DNA of 64,000 bases. Origin: Geosiphon pyriformis. Taxonomy: Eukaryota; Glomeromycota; Glomeromycetes; Archaeosporales; Geosiphonaceae. Both the position numbers and the translations under genes were made by a program. The stretch covers positions 62,001 to 126,000 of the forward strand of contig JAAOMT010000494.1 of the NCBI GenBank assembly GCA_016748015.1, read 5' to 3'. How positions within the stretch are numbered: position 1 is the stretch's first letter; each line of letters starts with the position of its first letter. Shown piece after piece: positions 1 to 12,037 of this stretch. The notes below the pieces were generated by a model. It was not told the origin of the DNA and searched no databases. It was given only the letters and a program-made list of their open reading frames with translations.

Positions 1-1400
1 AAACTACAAACACCAGTAATAACACTCAAAGGAATACAACTACTCACTTGGAAGAAAATCAGAGTCAAGTTACCAATTAATTTATCATATCACTATATAC
101 TCAGAAGTGCCATCAACATCTTATTAATAGGCACATCAACATCAAACACGAAATCATCATTAGCTTAACTTCTATTTTAAAGTAAACAAAAAAAAGCAAA
201 GTTATTGAGAACTTATGGTGATTACTTTGAAAAATTCAAATTGTAATTACCAATGCCATTAGAATTTTGATTACTGTCACCTTAACTAGATTTCAGAACC
301 ATAAGTCCTTGGAAGATAATAAAATTGAAAGAAGAAAAAGACAACAATCAGAAATTTAATTATCAAAACCTGATCATAGAAAACCTGGAAATTGAAACTC
401 TGAATATTTAAACTTTGCAAAATCAGAACAATCCAAACCCTGACATTATTAATCAATCCATCTTACCTCCAGTAATTATGATCAATCCTTTACCAGTTCT
501 ACCAATTGCTGAACAATAACAATAACAGCCACCACTATTAGCTCAGCCACAACCTCAACAACAACCAAATTCACTACAACCACTGATTGCAGCACCCATG
601 ATTTACATACCAATTACCAAATTGAAAAAATTTACTAATAAAGAGGATAATATACAAGTATGGCTAAACAATGTTGAAAAAACTATTGCAGCCAATAAAT
701 GGAATAACATCAAAGCACTACAAGCCATACCATATTTTCTACAGGATATTAACAATTCATGATATTAGAGCTTGGCAAATAAACCCCAAGACTTTAATGC
801 CTTTAAACTTGAGTTTTTAAGATATTTTAGTAATAATAACAGCATCAACTGCTTGGCCAATACATTCATCACTATAAAACAAAAAGATGCCAAAGCAGTT
901 ACTACTTACTTAGAATGCTTTTATAGAAATCTGCACCAGATCCAAGCAATCAAATCTTGAACCAGTTTATCTGTGGCCTGTGCAGTAGCATCTTCCAACA
1001 TGTATATTCATTACACTTAACTGATTTGCAAGCAGCAGTTACACATGTCAGAAACTTTGAATCAGCTGAACTCAAAACTAATTATGCTCAAGCTATGAAT
1101 CTAGTAATGAACGGATCATCTGAATTGGATTCCAAATTGAAACAATTTACTGATTCAATCAACCAGAAATTGGAAGGGTATTTAGTTAACAACAATCAAA
1201 CAATATATCAATTGCCACAACATTGCAACAATCCTAGAAATTAGCACCAAGATCAGTCATGTCTTATATTATCATCAACTTGACTATTATGGCAACAAAA
1301 GACACATATCTGTCACAATTGTGGTAAACAAGAACATATCAAGATTGACTGTAACACTAGAATTAATAATCACTGATCAGAAAATCAATATTAAAACCCC
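1..1400 (+). pseudogene. gag remnant of copy A with CCHC zinc knuckle
   Basis: Capsid-like retrotransposon Gag sequence is readable at 772-960 and 957-1244, in two frames, so there is at least one frameshift. The F-x-x-F-L-x-Y-F core with the following I-K-Q motif matches the B, D and E copies. A complete zinc knuckle C-x2-C-x4-H-x4-C (CHNCGKQEHIKIDC) lies at 1311-1352 and would bind the RNA genome in the particle. Several stops interrupt the reading and no intact start is visible. It is a clear relic of the Gag structural protein. Confidence 0.85.
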
Positions 1401-1839
1401 AATTACCAATTTTAAACTCTGAATTACCACTTAAGTCAAGATTAATATCAACCCTATTACTTACCAATAACACAGCAAATATACTCATTACTAATTTATT
1501 AGCCTCTAAAATTCATAATATATCAACTATAGTCACAAACTATCTATTAGCCGCAGTCTCAAGTAATCTATTAGCTCCAACAAATTCAAATATCATCATC
1601 AAACTTAGCTTAATTAGTTATTAGAATCCAAAGGCTGAAAGTCACTCATATTCAACAAAACTGAAGATCAGCAATGATTATGCACCAACTGATTTTCAGT
1701 TCCTTAACTCAATTATTAGAATCATAACAATGGAATTCAAAAACTGGATATATTCAAAATTCAAATTCCCAGAACTATTTAAGTCTTCTGGTTACTTCAG
1801 AAGATGTCACATCCAACAATCTGGAAGCCAACCAAAAGC

Positions 1840-2350
1840 CACTTACTAGTAATATACCTCTAGCAATCATTATTGAAAATAAATTACTTACAGCCATCTT
1901 TTTCTTCAAACTTAAGAAATTAACAATGCCTCTTTTTAATGGAGCTGCTCTTAATACCAAACTCATCACTGCAATGTATACTAATGCCAAAGTTGATAAC
2001 CATTTTATCAAGTTAATTTTAGACAGGAAATTAGCAAGCAGTATTATTACATAACAATTCATAGACCAATTAGGTCACTGAGTTGATTATGCTACTAGGA
2101 CTTGAATCATTACTGCTGATAGAGTGATAAAGACTTCAATCAGCGAGATTAACAACTTCTTATTTGAAGTCAATGATATTATTACACTGATCAAAGTCCT
2201 TATAATAGAAGCCACCCAATACTAAGTATTGATTGGTAATAACTGGCTGTTTAAAACCAATGTTATACTTGACTGGAATACCCAAAAATTCCAGTTTAGT
2301 AGAAATGGTCTGCAAGTTTGAGTACCTGCCACTTGTGGCCACTTTAAGTC
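1840..2350 (+). pseudogene. Aspartic protease remnant of copy A
   Basis: The reading around 1960-2330 follows the protease of B, D and E: an A-M-Y-T strand, then L-I-L-D at the active site, then the downstream L-I-G-N-N-W-L segment. The family's D-S-G catalytic triplet reads D-R-K here, which would inactivate the enzyme. Several in-frame stops are also present. In the intact element this retropepsin-like enzyme would cut the Gag-Pol polyprotein inside the particle. Confidence 0.75.
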
Positions 2351-2596
2351 AGCAGCCACCACTTAATTGCTGCTATTAATTGAAAAAAAAAACTTACTTG
2401 GGAAGCTTACCAAGTATTGTAGACTAAAGAAGAACATAATGAGCTGCTGCCAATTCTATCATGGGATGACAAAGAAAAAAAGAGAGAGGAAAATAAACCA
2501 CAAACTACTAATAATATCAGTACAACAATCAACAGTTTACATACTCCATATTCAGTAAACACAAAAAAAAACCACCTTATATTCCTTTTAAGTATA

Positions 2597-3240
2597 TTGA
2601 CTACAAGAAAAAGCTTTTATTTATGGAAGCTTGGGTCACATTTAATAAAGATTACTGGATCCATATCCACTATTACTGTAAGCCATGCTACCAAGAATGT
2701 TTTAGTTATCCAAAATGACAAGGAAAGTGGGACAATAAACTATGTTTTGCTTGTAGAAAAATCTTACTTAATGAAAAAATATAGAATAACATCCTTGGTT
2801 AAAAAAAAACTTGTGATGTCTCATGCCAATACACAATTTTTATAAACAATTGGGTCAGCAGAGGAACACTTTTTAATGCCACATAGAACCAGGCTTTATC
2901 ATGTTTAAACAGCTACTTACACAATAAAGACAAGATCTGAAGAATGGCAAATGCCAAAATTGAAAATGCTTCACCCAAAGAAATATTGGAAGTTAAGAAT
3001 AATCTACCAGAACCAGTAGAAACTTTCTTGATTCTCAACCCCAACACTTTTTTTGACATTAAAGCCAGTTCAGAAAAATTTCATAAACACTACCAGAATC
3101 TAGCACTAACAAAGAAAGAACAAAAACAATGACTAGAACAATTAAATACACAACTGTGTAGACATTGCCTAATTCCCAGTAACTTTGAATATTATGATAA
3201 TTGTAATCTTATTTACAATCCACCAATCTGCATAATTTAT
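2597..3240 (+). pseudogene. Cys-rich module and CxxC ribbon of copy A
   Basis: Between protease and dUTPase the sequence, read with frame changes, matches the Cys-rich region of B, D and E: K-W-D-N-x-x-C-F-A-C, a later C-Q-Y, and then at about 3150-3220 the L-C-R-H-C ... C-N ribbon just before dUTPase. Some cysteines have been lost; one ribbon position reads Tyr. The ORF at 2944-3132 is the linker between the two Cys-rich parts. Function is unknown to me. Confidence 0.6.
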
Positions 3241-3960
3241 ATGATCTCAGAAGAAAAAAAACCAATCAGCAGCTGTGCATCAGAATCAGAATCGAAACCC
3301 AATCCTGATTCAAACTTTAATGACAATAATGAAAACAACAGTTCTAGTTTTGTTCAGAATGGCAATAATAACAACAATGATTCAGACTCTAATTTAAATC
3401 CAAAATACTATATTGCACTTCCTGATCTATCAAAAGATCAAAAACTCAAATGGTTTAGTAATAATAATAAAGATATTATGCCAGAATACACACATAATAC
3501 CAATGCAGAGTTTGATTTAAGATATCCAAAAAAAAATGCCATCAAATTGAAATCACATTTATGCACCTGTATTGATCTAAAAGTAGCACTAGAAATCTCA
3601 GCAACAACAATAGTTCAATTAGTATCTAGAAGTAGTTTAGCAAAAAAAGAGATTAACATTAAAGGAAAAATAATTGATACAGAATATATAGAAAATATTA
3701 TTACAATACTACAAAATGACTTGGAAAAAGAATATATTATTAAACCAAATGAAAAAATAGCACAGGCAATATTCCTACCTTTAGTTAAAATAGCTTAGTT
3801 AGTATTAATAAGAAAAAAAGAAGAATTAGGGATGACAGCAAGAAGAATAAGTGGATTCAGATCCACAGATAGAATAGATGTGTCAGTTAATATGGCAGAA
3901 AAAAAAATTATTGACAAAAGAGAAATTATTTTTACTTATCAATCAATTTTTATTTCATTA
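3241..3960 (+). pseudogene. dUTPase domain of copy A
   Basis: An open stretch of 185 codons (3241-3798) starts with an acidic, Asn/Ser-rich linker and continues into a trimeric-type dUTPase: motif 1 F-D-L-R-Y-P, motif 2 S-R-S-S-L-A-K-K, motif 3 I-I-D-T-E-Y, motif 4 E-K-I-A-Q-A-I-F. Motif 5 follows a stop, at about 3845-3880, as G-F-R-S-T-D (usually G-F-G-S-T-G). The enzyme hydrolyses dUTP to dUMP and PPi, which would limit uracil in the cDNA. Only a few changes separate it from an intact domain. Confidence 0.88.
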
Positions 3961-3972
3961 TATAACTAGTAC

Positions 3973-5680
3973 ATGTTAGCCATAGAAAGAAGAGTAAAGG
4001 ATCAAGCTCAAATTTTTGAAGTAGAAACTACCATTTGCGAATTAGAAAAAATTGGATTCATCAATCTTTACATACCAGCCAAAAGCCTGAAACACATAAA
4101 AATTCTTATCTACAACACAACTGGAAACATTATCAAAATACCAAAAAAAATTACCATAAAATACTTAAGCACTAAAGTTGAAAACCAACCATCAAGCATT
4201 ATTCCAGACTTTCCACAACTATGTGAATATGTAGATATCACATTACAAACAATATACAGATAAGAAGAATGTTATTTGCTTTAATCAAAACAATTAGAAC
4301 AAATGAACTTGGAAAACTTTAGACTCACTCCAACAAATACAGCTCAAAATGCTACTTAACAATTTCACTGATATCTTTGCCAGTAAAAACGAATTTGGCC
4401 AAATAAATATTATCCAGCATTAGATCAAAACTAAAGATGCAATGTTAATTAAACAGAAAACATACTTAGTGCTACCAGCCAGCTATAAGATTATTTGACA
4501 AAAAATCAATCAAATGTTAAATAATAGATTAATTCAACCATCAATGAGTTTATGGTTATCACCAATGGTACTAATCCATAAGAAGAATAGAAAAATTTGC
4601 TTTTGTGTGGATTACAAAAAACTTAACAGTATTACTCAGAAAAACAGCTATCCAACTCCACATATTCAGAAATTATTTGATGCTTTTGAAAGAAAAAAAT
4701 AGTTCTTGACACTGGATCTAGATAATAGTTATTGGCAAGTAGTCATAAAACTGGAATATAAAGAGAAGACTGCTTTTACAACCAGAGAAAAAAATTTTAA
4801 ATTTGAAGTAATACTATTTGACTTAACTATTGTACCAGTCATATTTCAATGGCTTATGAAAATTGTTTATACTGAACTGCTATGGAAATCAGTAGTGATT
4901 TACTTAGATGACACCAATATATTTTCAAAAATATTTGATAACCATCTTTATTATTTACAACAAGTATTTGAAAAACTAAGAAGAGCAGGGTTAAAGTTAA
5001 ACACCACCAAATGCTTCTTTGGCAAAACAGAATTGAAATTCTTGGGACATGTTGTAAGCAAAAATGGAATCAAAACAGATCCAAACAAAATTGAAATAGT
5101 CAAAAACTTTTTAGTATCAACCAACTTAATGGAACTAAAAGCATTTCAGGGATTTGCAGATTATTACTACTACTTTATTAAAGACTTTTCTAAACTGGCT
5201 CAACCACTTTACCAGCTCCAAACCAAGAATGTCAAATATAAGTGGACAGAAACCCAGCAAGAAGCTTTTGATATATTGCAAAGAAAGCTTATTCAAGCAC
5301 CAATATTAATCTATCTAGATCACAGCAAACTATTCATTATTACTACCGATACATCAGGTTAAGCATTGGGAGCAGTATTATCTCAAAAAAGACCAAATAG
5401 AAGAGAACATCCAATAGTATATGCTAGTTACAGCTTAAGTCCAACTGAAAAAAACTATAGAACACCAATATTGGAACACTTAGCTATCTATTAAGCAGTT
5501 ATAAAATAGAAGAAATACTTAAGCCAGAAATTTGACATATATACTAATCACAAAGGATTAACATTAATCTACAAATAAGAATTTAAAGATGATTGTCATG
5601 TAAAATAAAAAATAGAACTTGTACTGTTTAAATATACAGTATATTATAAAAAAAAAAAAAAAATGGAAATGCTGATGATT
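3973..5680 (+). pseudogene. RT and RNase H remnant of copy A
   Basis: After a linker (3973-4263) the RT reading runs through 4514-4702 and 4706-5362: F-C-V-D-Y-K-K-L-N, L-D-L-D-N-S-Y-W-Q-V, then the catalytic Y-L-D-D at about 4905, still intact. The thumb segment F-L-G-H-V-V-S-K-N-G is present. RNase H follows from T-T-D-T-S-G (about 5340) across a stop to the N-H-K-G-L-T region near 5560. A run of about 15 A at 5647 breaks the frame. The family makes cDNA from element RNA in the particle. Confidence 0.85.
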
Positions 5681-5759
5681 TGTCATGAATAAGACAAATC
5701 TAAGAATATTTCAACCCAAAAATATAACAAAAAGATAAATACACAATAATATCAACAAC

Positions 5760-6748
5760 TCCAACATTATATTAATACCCAACAGTTCAAGGAAAAATTA
5801 TCTCCAAAAGAACAAAACACTATTAAACAACAATCAAAATATTTTATCACTTACCAAAATATATTATATTGAAAAAACAGAAAAAATTCAGACCAACCAC
5901 TCAAAGTAATCACAGAACCAGAAAAAAAAACAATACTATTTAACATGTATTCAGATCTAACAGCAGAACATTTTCATAAAGAAGCAACCATAGAAAAAAC
6001 CAAAAAAATGTACTATTGGCCATTAATATATCCAAACATTATCTAATATATTCAAAATTGTAACACTTGTCAAAAAAGAGAAGGAACAAGACCCAGCAAG
6101 CCATTGAGACTAATTAAAGTAAGACAACTATTCAATTGTATTGGAATTGACTTAGTTAGACCACTAACAATTACCAGCAGAGGAAACAGATATATTATAA
6201 TAGCTATAGACTATCTCACAAAATGGCCAGAAGCAAAAGCAATTTAAAGAGTGAATGCAGAATCCATAGCCGAATTCATTCATTAAAACTTAATATATTA
6301 ACATAAATGTCCAAAAAAATTGTTATTAGACCAAGGAACTCACTTTGTAAACAGAATATTGGCAGAATTAAGTTAAAGATTTGGAATTAAATAACTACTA
6401 TTATTATCATATTATCTATAAACCAATGGCTTAGTTGAAAAATTCAATAGAATACTGTGTAAAGCAATTACTAAAATCAGTCAAAAAAACCAGGACAAAT
6501 GGAATTTAGTTATACTATCAGTATTATTTACTTATTGAACAATGAAGCAAGACACTATACAAGCAATACCATTTGAATTAGTATATAGTAGAACAGCAAC
6601 ACTACCAGTTAAAATAAAAGTCAAAACATATCCAACTAAACTAATAACAGAAGACAATTTCCAAGAAACATTGTTGAGAAGAACATATGACTTAATGGAA
6701 ACTCTAGAAAACAAATGGCAAAGAGCAGCTAATAACATACAAAAGTCA

Positions 6749-6789
<41 letters not shown>

Positions 6790-6960
6790 ACAATACCAAT
6801 TACCAGATAAACTAATTGAATTCAAAATTAGAGACAAAGTACTCTTACATCATACCAAAACAGAAAAACAATGGAATAGAAAATTCAACTCCAAATGGGA
6901 TAAACCATTTTACATAGAAGAAATTCTGAGAAATAAAGCTTATAAATTAAGATGAAACAA
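5760..6960 (+). pseudogene. Integrase remnant of copy A
   Basis: The zinc-binding N-terminus (H-F-H-K-E ... C-x2-C, 5960-6075), the core with I-G-I-D-L, D-Q-G-T-H-F and L-V-E-K-F-N-R (catalytic D, D, E), and the C-terminal GPY/F-like segment (F-K-I-R-D-K-V-L-L-H ... K-P-F-Y) are all readable but interrupted by several stops. A pure A tract of about 38 bases at 6750-6788 sits where copy B has a short A-rich stretch; it keeps the frame open as poly-Lys. Confidence 0.85.
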
Positions 6961-7099
6961 CAAAATTTTAACCAAAGCAGCATATAGTAATTGACTAAAA
7001 TCTTATCACAATATAGCATTATTATCGACCAATAATATTCCACAATTGGGAGTACAGAGAATACTAGTTCAACTAGAAGAAATTCCATGAGATCTAGAA

Positions 7100-7825
7100 C
7101 CAATAATAATCATTAACATAAACAAATCAAATTGAGATATTAAAACTCTATATAAAGAATCAGCACATGACAAAAAATATCAGAAAAATAGAAATTACCA
7201 ACAACATTTACATACTGGCACAACAACTCTTCCAACTGATTTAACAACAAAATATGGAAATCACAATTAACCAACAAACTATTCAATATAAAGATACAAA
7301 GAAGAGACACCAAGACAAAGTACAGAGAAAACCAGAGAACACTATTGACAAAATAATTACAAAAGTAAAATTGGCAATAAAAATACAAACAAAAATTACA
7401 CCATATTAAGAGTTGACCAAAGAAACTTGGAATTGGTGGATACAACAATTTCTAAAAAACTTTTGTTATTTTTACTTAGAATAATACCTAAATATTCAGA
7501 ATTTATATACAGATAAAACAAAATAATTATTTGACACAACAATACTACAACAACTTAAATAATTTGTGTAAAAGAATAATTTAACCACATAAGCATGAGC
7601 TATATATTGATTATAAGTTGGATTCCAAGACTGACCAAAAATACTATTTAATTCGGAAATGGATACAGTTACCACTAACCAAATAGAAAAAATAACCAAT
7701 ATTTAATTTGAAAAATTACAGTTCAGAATAATACAAGTAATTTTAGAAAAAAAAGTTCAAGATATAATCCAAGTTGGAGAGTTAAAAGAGTTAAAAGATC
7801 TCAACAGAGCTTAATATTAAAAGAA
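7100..7825 (+). pseudogene. ORF3 remnant of copy A (unknown protein)
   Basis: Downstream of integrase and just before the 3' LTR, a broken reading matches the same region of B and G and, more distantly, the intact ORF3 of element E. Recognisable pieces are an F-Y-L-x-x (Y/H)-L segment and N-L-Y-T-D-K-T-K near 7480-7520, and an L-T-T-x-A-x-A-I-Y segment near 7575. Stops and frameshifts are frequent. No membrane or envelope-like segment is visible. Function unknown. Confidence 0.5.
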
Positions 7826-7833
7826 AAAAATAA

Positions 7834-8754
7834 TATTACTTATAGAATATAGAAATCATAATAGTATATATAGTAACTAATCAAAAATAGACATAGTAAA
7901 ATATGGAATTCCAGGATCCTTCTCAAAAAAATTACAGGATTCTAGGAATTACAGGATTTTTATATAAGAAATTGCAAGATTTCAAAAATTCTAGAATTCT
8001 TAATGAGAAAAATTAAGGAATTAAGGAATCTTAAATATGTATATATAGCAATAGTATTAGAAGCAAAAAAGACAAACCTCTTAGTTTGAACTTCTCTTCT
8101 TATCTATTCCTTAATCACTTCAAGAATAGTTTATATTTGCTAAAATAAAATCATCAAATTATCAATAAAATACTTAATTATATCTAATTTATGTTGTTAT
8201 CATTTGATTAAAAAATATTTATCAAACTTTAACTATCAACATTTTATGTTGATAACTGCTGATATTTAATCAGAACAATAGCTTTTGATCACAGCTATTG
8301 ACAAAATACTAACTTTTCATTGTCTTGGCTTATTTTTTTTATTTTTTTTTATTTTTTTTATTTTTCTCTTTTATTGTTGTATATTAATTGATTAAGGATT
8401 AAGCATTGAGTTATTGATGTCTGGATATAGCACTAGTAAAAGACCCAGGAATAAGAGTAAACATTCAGATTTGAGGATAACTTACCAGAAGATTGCCAGC
8501 CATCACACCAAAAAAAAAATTGACAGAATTGTGATTTCGAGAAGTAATAAACAACAAAACACATTAATCTGAGAGTTGATACTTAAAACATTACTAAAAA
8601 AAACAACACTTAAATCTCTGTCTATTATACAAAGAACTCCAACCAAAATTTTTAGACAATCAAAGTTTTCAGATATTACCAACAAGATCAGCTATTAAGC
8701 ACTAAGTTACAGATTTGTTATTTGATTTGAGACTACAAATAATTATCTGTAATA
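7834..8754 (+). repeat. 3' LTR of copy A
   Basis: It begins TATTACTTAT (the family start is TGTTACTCAT) and ends TGTAATA (family TGTAACA), each one transition from consensus. It contains the family's GGATTCC/GAATTCC-rich block (7900-8010), a TATATATA box at 8040-8047, T-rich tracts near 8330 and the conserved 3' portion. Decayed relative to the LTRs of B. Confidence 0.88.
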
Positions 8755-9030
8755 TCATTAGTGAGCCCAAAATTTGTTATCACTTGATTGATCTAATTAT
8801 TATGTATACTTTTAAAAAATTTTATGAAATAAGAGCATATTTTGATTTTGGCCAAACTGTTTTGCAAATGAAACTATCTGACTAAGTTGTAGATTTTCAT
8901 ATGTTTTAAAAAACCAATCATAGCTCTTTGTTCTTTTTCAGTACATTTTTAATGATTGAACCAATAGCAAAAATTGGAGATTGAATGAATGTACTCTTCA
9001 AAACCAAAAAATTATCACCACACAAGACAT
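8755..9030 (-). pseudogene. LINE reverse transcriptase segment between copies A and B
   Basis: The reverse complement reads L-C-G-D-N-F-L-V-L-K-S-T, then A-I-G-S-I-I-K-N-V-L-K-K-N-K-E-L, followed by a broken continuation of an APE-type LINE RT. It joins in frame to the LINE segment at 18,959-19,286 once copy B and one acat duplication are removed. It is therefore a displaced piece of the same LINE and not spacer DNA. Confidence 0.8.
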
Positions 9031-9868
9031 TATTACTCATAAAATATAGGAAGCATATTAGCATATAAATTAGCCAATCAGAAGTAACCGTAGTAAATAT
9101 GGAATTCTAGGATTCTTCTTAAGAGGAATTTCAGGATTCTCATACAAGGAATTACAAATTCCAGAATTCCAAGATTTCTCTTAAAAAAAATTGCAGAATT
9201 TCGGGAATTCCAGGATTCCTGATGTGAAAAATTAAGGAATTAAGGAATTTCAATTATGTATATATAGCAGTAGCATTAGAAGTAGAAAAGACAGACTTCT
9301 CAGTTTAGATTTAATCTAAGCAATCTTCCAACTCACAAATATCAATAAATAATTATTTTCTATCTCAAATCCACTCCCCACTATTAATACTTTATGTTAA
9401 TAGTAATTGATACTTAACCACACTGGAACAATAGCTCTTGATTATGGCTATTGATAGAATACTAACCATTATTATCTTGGTTTATTCTCTTATTTCTTTT
9501 ATTGTTATTTTTATTTTTCTTTCTTTTGTTGTTATTTACTAATTAATTAAAGATAAAGTGCTAAGATACAGACATCATAGGAACTGGTAAAAAATCCGTG
9601 AAACAAGGGTAAAACACTCATAGATTTGAGAATAGCTTACCAAAAAGATTACCAGCCACCATGCTAAAAAAGAAATTTGATAGAATTGCAATTTCAGGAG
9701 ACTACTAAAACAATTATTGAATCTCTGTCTATTATACAAAAGACTCAACCAAAACCTTTAGATACAAACAACCTTCAGATTACCAACACTATCATCATAA
9801 ATAGCTTCTGAACACCAAGTTACGGGTTTTGTTATTTGATTTAAGACCCCAAATAATCACTTGTAACA
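9031..9868 (+). repeat. 5' LTR of copy B
   Basis: Starts TATTACTCAT and ends TTGTAACA. It contains an imperfect array of GGAATT(G)CAGGATTCC-like units (about 9090-9230), a TATATATA box (9259-9266), a T/C-rich block near 9490-9535 and the U5-like end. The 3' LTR starts TGTTACTCAT, so the 5' copy has one G-to-A change at base 2. Confidence 0.93.
9259..9266 (+). promoter_or_regulatory. Putative TATA box of the B-family LTR
   Basis: TATATATA followed by AGCAGTAG is conserved at the same place in the A (8040), B 3' (18,349) and G (43,630) LTRs and, as a longer TA run, in the solo LTR (47,100). The position and conservation fit the LTR promoter, with transcription starting a few tens of bases downstream. 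Inferred from sequence only. Confidence 0.55.
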
Positions 9869-9870
9869 TT

Positions 9871-9885
9871 TGGTGCTTCCTGTGA
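9871..9885 (+). promoter_or_regulatory. Primer-binding site of copy B
   Basis: TGGTGCTTCCTGTGA starts two bases after the LTR. Its complement, TCACAGGAAGCACCA, has the form of a tRNA 3' end with CCA and discriminator A. Element D has the same site extended to 17 bases. The acceptor sequence resembles elongator tRNA-Met, the likely minus-strand primer; the assignment is inference. Confidence 0.6.
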
Positions 9886-9904
9886 AGTATAATTCTACAG
9901 AGAA

Positions 9905-12000
9905 CCAGCACCAACAAACTCCATCTAAACAGTAGCAGAATCTGAAGAAATAAGAACAAACTATTTGGGATTTGCAAAATCTTTATTCCAACATTATTAC
10001 ACCCATTTTGGATTAATAAATAATAGTTGGCCAACAGAATCAGCTTTCAATTGCTATGTCAACAAAAAAATAGTATACCACTTAGGAGACCAAAGAGATC
10101 CAGAATCCATCTTCAACAACTTTTTCAATGAATTGCTCTAAAGCACCACCCTTCTACAAAACTACCTATTTGCACTCCTAATTACAGAAATAAACAGAAA
10201 AATTGAAAAATACACCAAATAGAAATTTCTTATCACTTTTGCTAACAAAAAGAAAGGAAGATTACAAACACCAGCAGAAACACCAAAGCAAATCCAACTA
10301 CTCACTTGGAAGAAACAAAAATTTGATTCACCTGCTAATCCATTATATCACTACACACTTGGAAGCACTATTAATATAATAAACACAGCTACAGCAAGTA
10401 TGACAACGCTACTAAACAGAATCCCATTCCAAAGTAAACAAAAAAAAACAGAGTTATTAGGAACATATGGCGATTATTTTAAAAGATTTAAATCATGATC
10501 CCCAATGCCATCAGGAATTCAATCACCACTATCACAACCAGATTTCGGAGCTATTAGTTCTTGGAAAATAACCAACTCTGAGGAAGAAAAAAGTAGTGAT
10601 CAGAAAATTAGCAAACAAAACCCAATTCTAGAAAATTCAGAAATTAAAACTCTGGTTAATCAAACTCTGGAAAATCAAAACAATCAAAACCCTGATGTAA
10701 TCAATCAACAAAACTTATCTCCAATAATCGAGATCAATTCACTACTCATTTCACCAATTACTGAACAGCAACAACAGCCACCACCACTACTTTAACAACA
10801 ACTAATGGCCTATGTTCCAATCACAAAAATAGAAAAATTTACTGGCAAAGAGAACAATGTCCAAATATAACTTAACAATGTGAAAAAAGCTATTACAGCT
10901 AATAGATGGAACAATGACAGAGCCCTTTAAGCAATTTCCTATTTTCTACAAGATACCACCAACTTGTGGTATCAGAGTTTAACTGCCAAACCTCAAACAT
11001 TCCAAAGATTTAAAATTGCATTCTTGGGATATTTCAGTAATAATAACAGTATTAATTGCCTAGTCAATGCCTTCACTACAATCAAACAGAGAGAAACTGA
11101 AGTAGTTACTACTTACTTAGAATGCTTCTACAAGAACTTATGCCAAATTTAAGCAATCCAAGCTAACTATTTTACAGTGCCACAGATTCTAAACCAGTTT
11201 ATCTGTGGACTATGCAGTAGCTTTCTCCAACATATATACCCAATGCATCCACAAACTCTCCAGGACACAGTCACCAATGCAAGAGATTTTAAATCAGCAG
11301 AACTTAAAGCAAACCATGTCTAAGCCATTAACTTAGTCATAAATAGATTATCTAATTTGAATTCCAAATTGAAACAACTCAATGATTCATTTAATCAAAA
11401 ATTAGAAGAATACTTAACTAACAATTAGGCAATTTATCAACTTTCACAATAATGCAATAATCAAAGAAACATGGATTGTTTTCAGAATCAGTTGCATCCA
11501 TCATCCTCTACCAATTAACAGTAGCAACAGGAGATGTATGTTTGTTATTACTGTGGTAAACAAAGACATTTGAGAATTGACTGCAGGTTAAGAATAGAAA
11601 ACCAATGATCAAAAACTCAATATAGAAACCCTGATTGCCAGTTTCAAACTCTGAGATATTAACCCAACCCAAAAATATATCAATTGAATTACTTACCAGT
11701 GATGCAGCCGCCAATTTATCAATCATCAGTATATCAAGCTCTATTTTATCAACCAACAACACCAGTTATCTATCAACCACAGTCACAAGTAATATATCAA
11801 CAACCACCAATTTCAACACTGCCATTAAACTCAGCTCAGATGACATCTAGAAATTCCAGATCAAGAGTTATCCAAAACTGGAGATCAGCAATAGTTGTTT
11901 ACCAATTGATTCCCAGTTTATTCAACCAGCTGTCAGGATCATGCCAGTAGAATTCAAGAACTGAGTATGCTTAAAACCTAAGTTCTCAGAATTATTTAAG
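9905..12000 (+). pseudogene. gag of copy B
   Basis: One frame (that of the ORF at 10,505) runs from about 9905, through an N-terminal region (N-Y-L-G-F-A-K-S-L-F), a Q/P-rich linker to about 10,795, the capsid-like Gag core (10,964-11,340; W-Y-Q-S-L ... F-K-I-A-F-L-G-Y-F), and a CCHC knuckle CYYCGKQRHLRIDC at 11,543-11,584. A P/Q/Y-rich stretch follows to about 11,900. About ten stops interrupt it and the ATG is not obvious. Gag forms the particle and packages RNA. Confidence 0.85.
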
Positions 12001-12037
12001 TCTTCTGGTTACCTCAGAAGACGCCCCATCCAACAAC

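Larger units (their letters stand above)
1..8754 (+). mobile_element. Copy A: decayed Ty3/Gypsy LTR retrotransposon with dUTPase, 5' end outside the window
   Basis: The first bases align with the Gag N-terminal region of copy B (about 10,261 onward), so the 5' LTR and gag start lie upstream of the window. In order the copy carries Gag, protease, a Cys-rich module, dUTPase, RT, RNase H, integrase, ORF3 and a 3' LTR. Every domain is broken by stops and frameshifts and the plus (sense) strand is strongly A-rich. The 3' LTR ends inside a LINE reading on the other strand, so A inserted into that LINE. It belongs to the same family as B and G but is more decayed. Confidence 0.9.

Noticed and set aside
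6532-6837. Minus-strand ORF with a run of Phe resembling a membrane segment
   Set aside because: It is the antisense shadow of the integrase reading of copy A; the Phe run is the complement of the poly-A tract.
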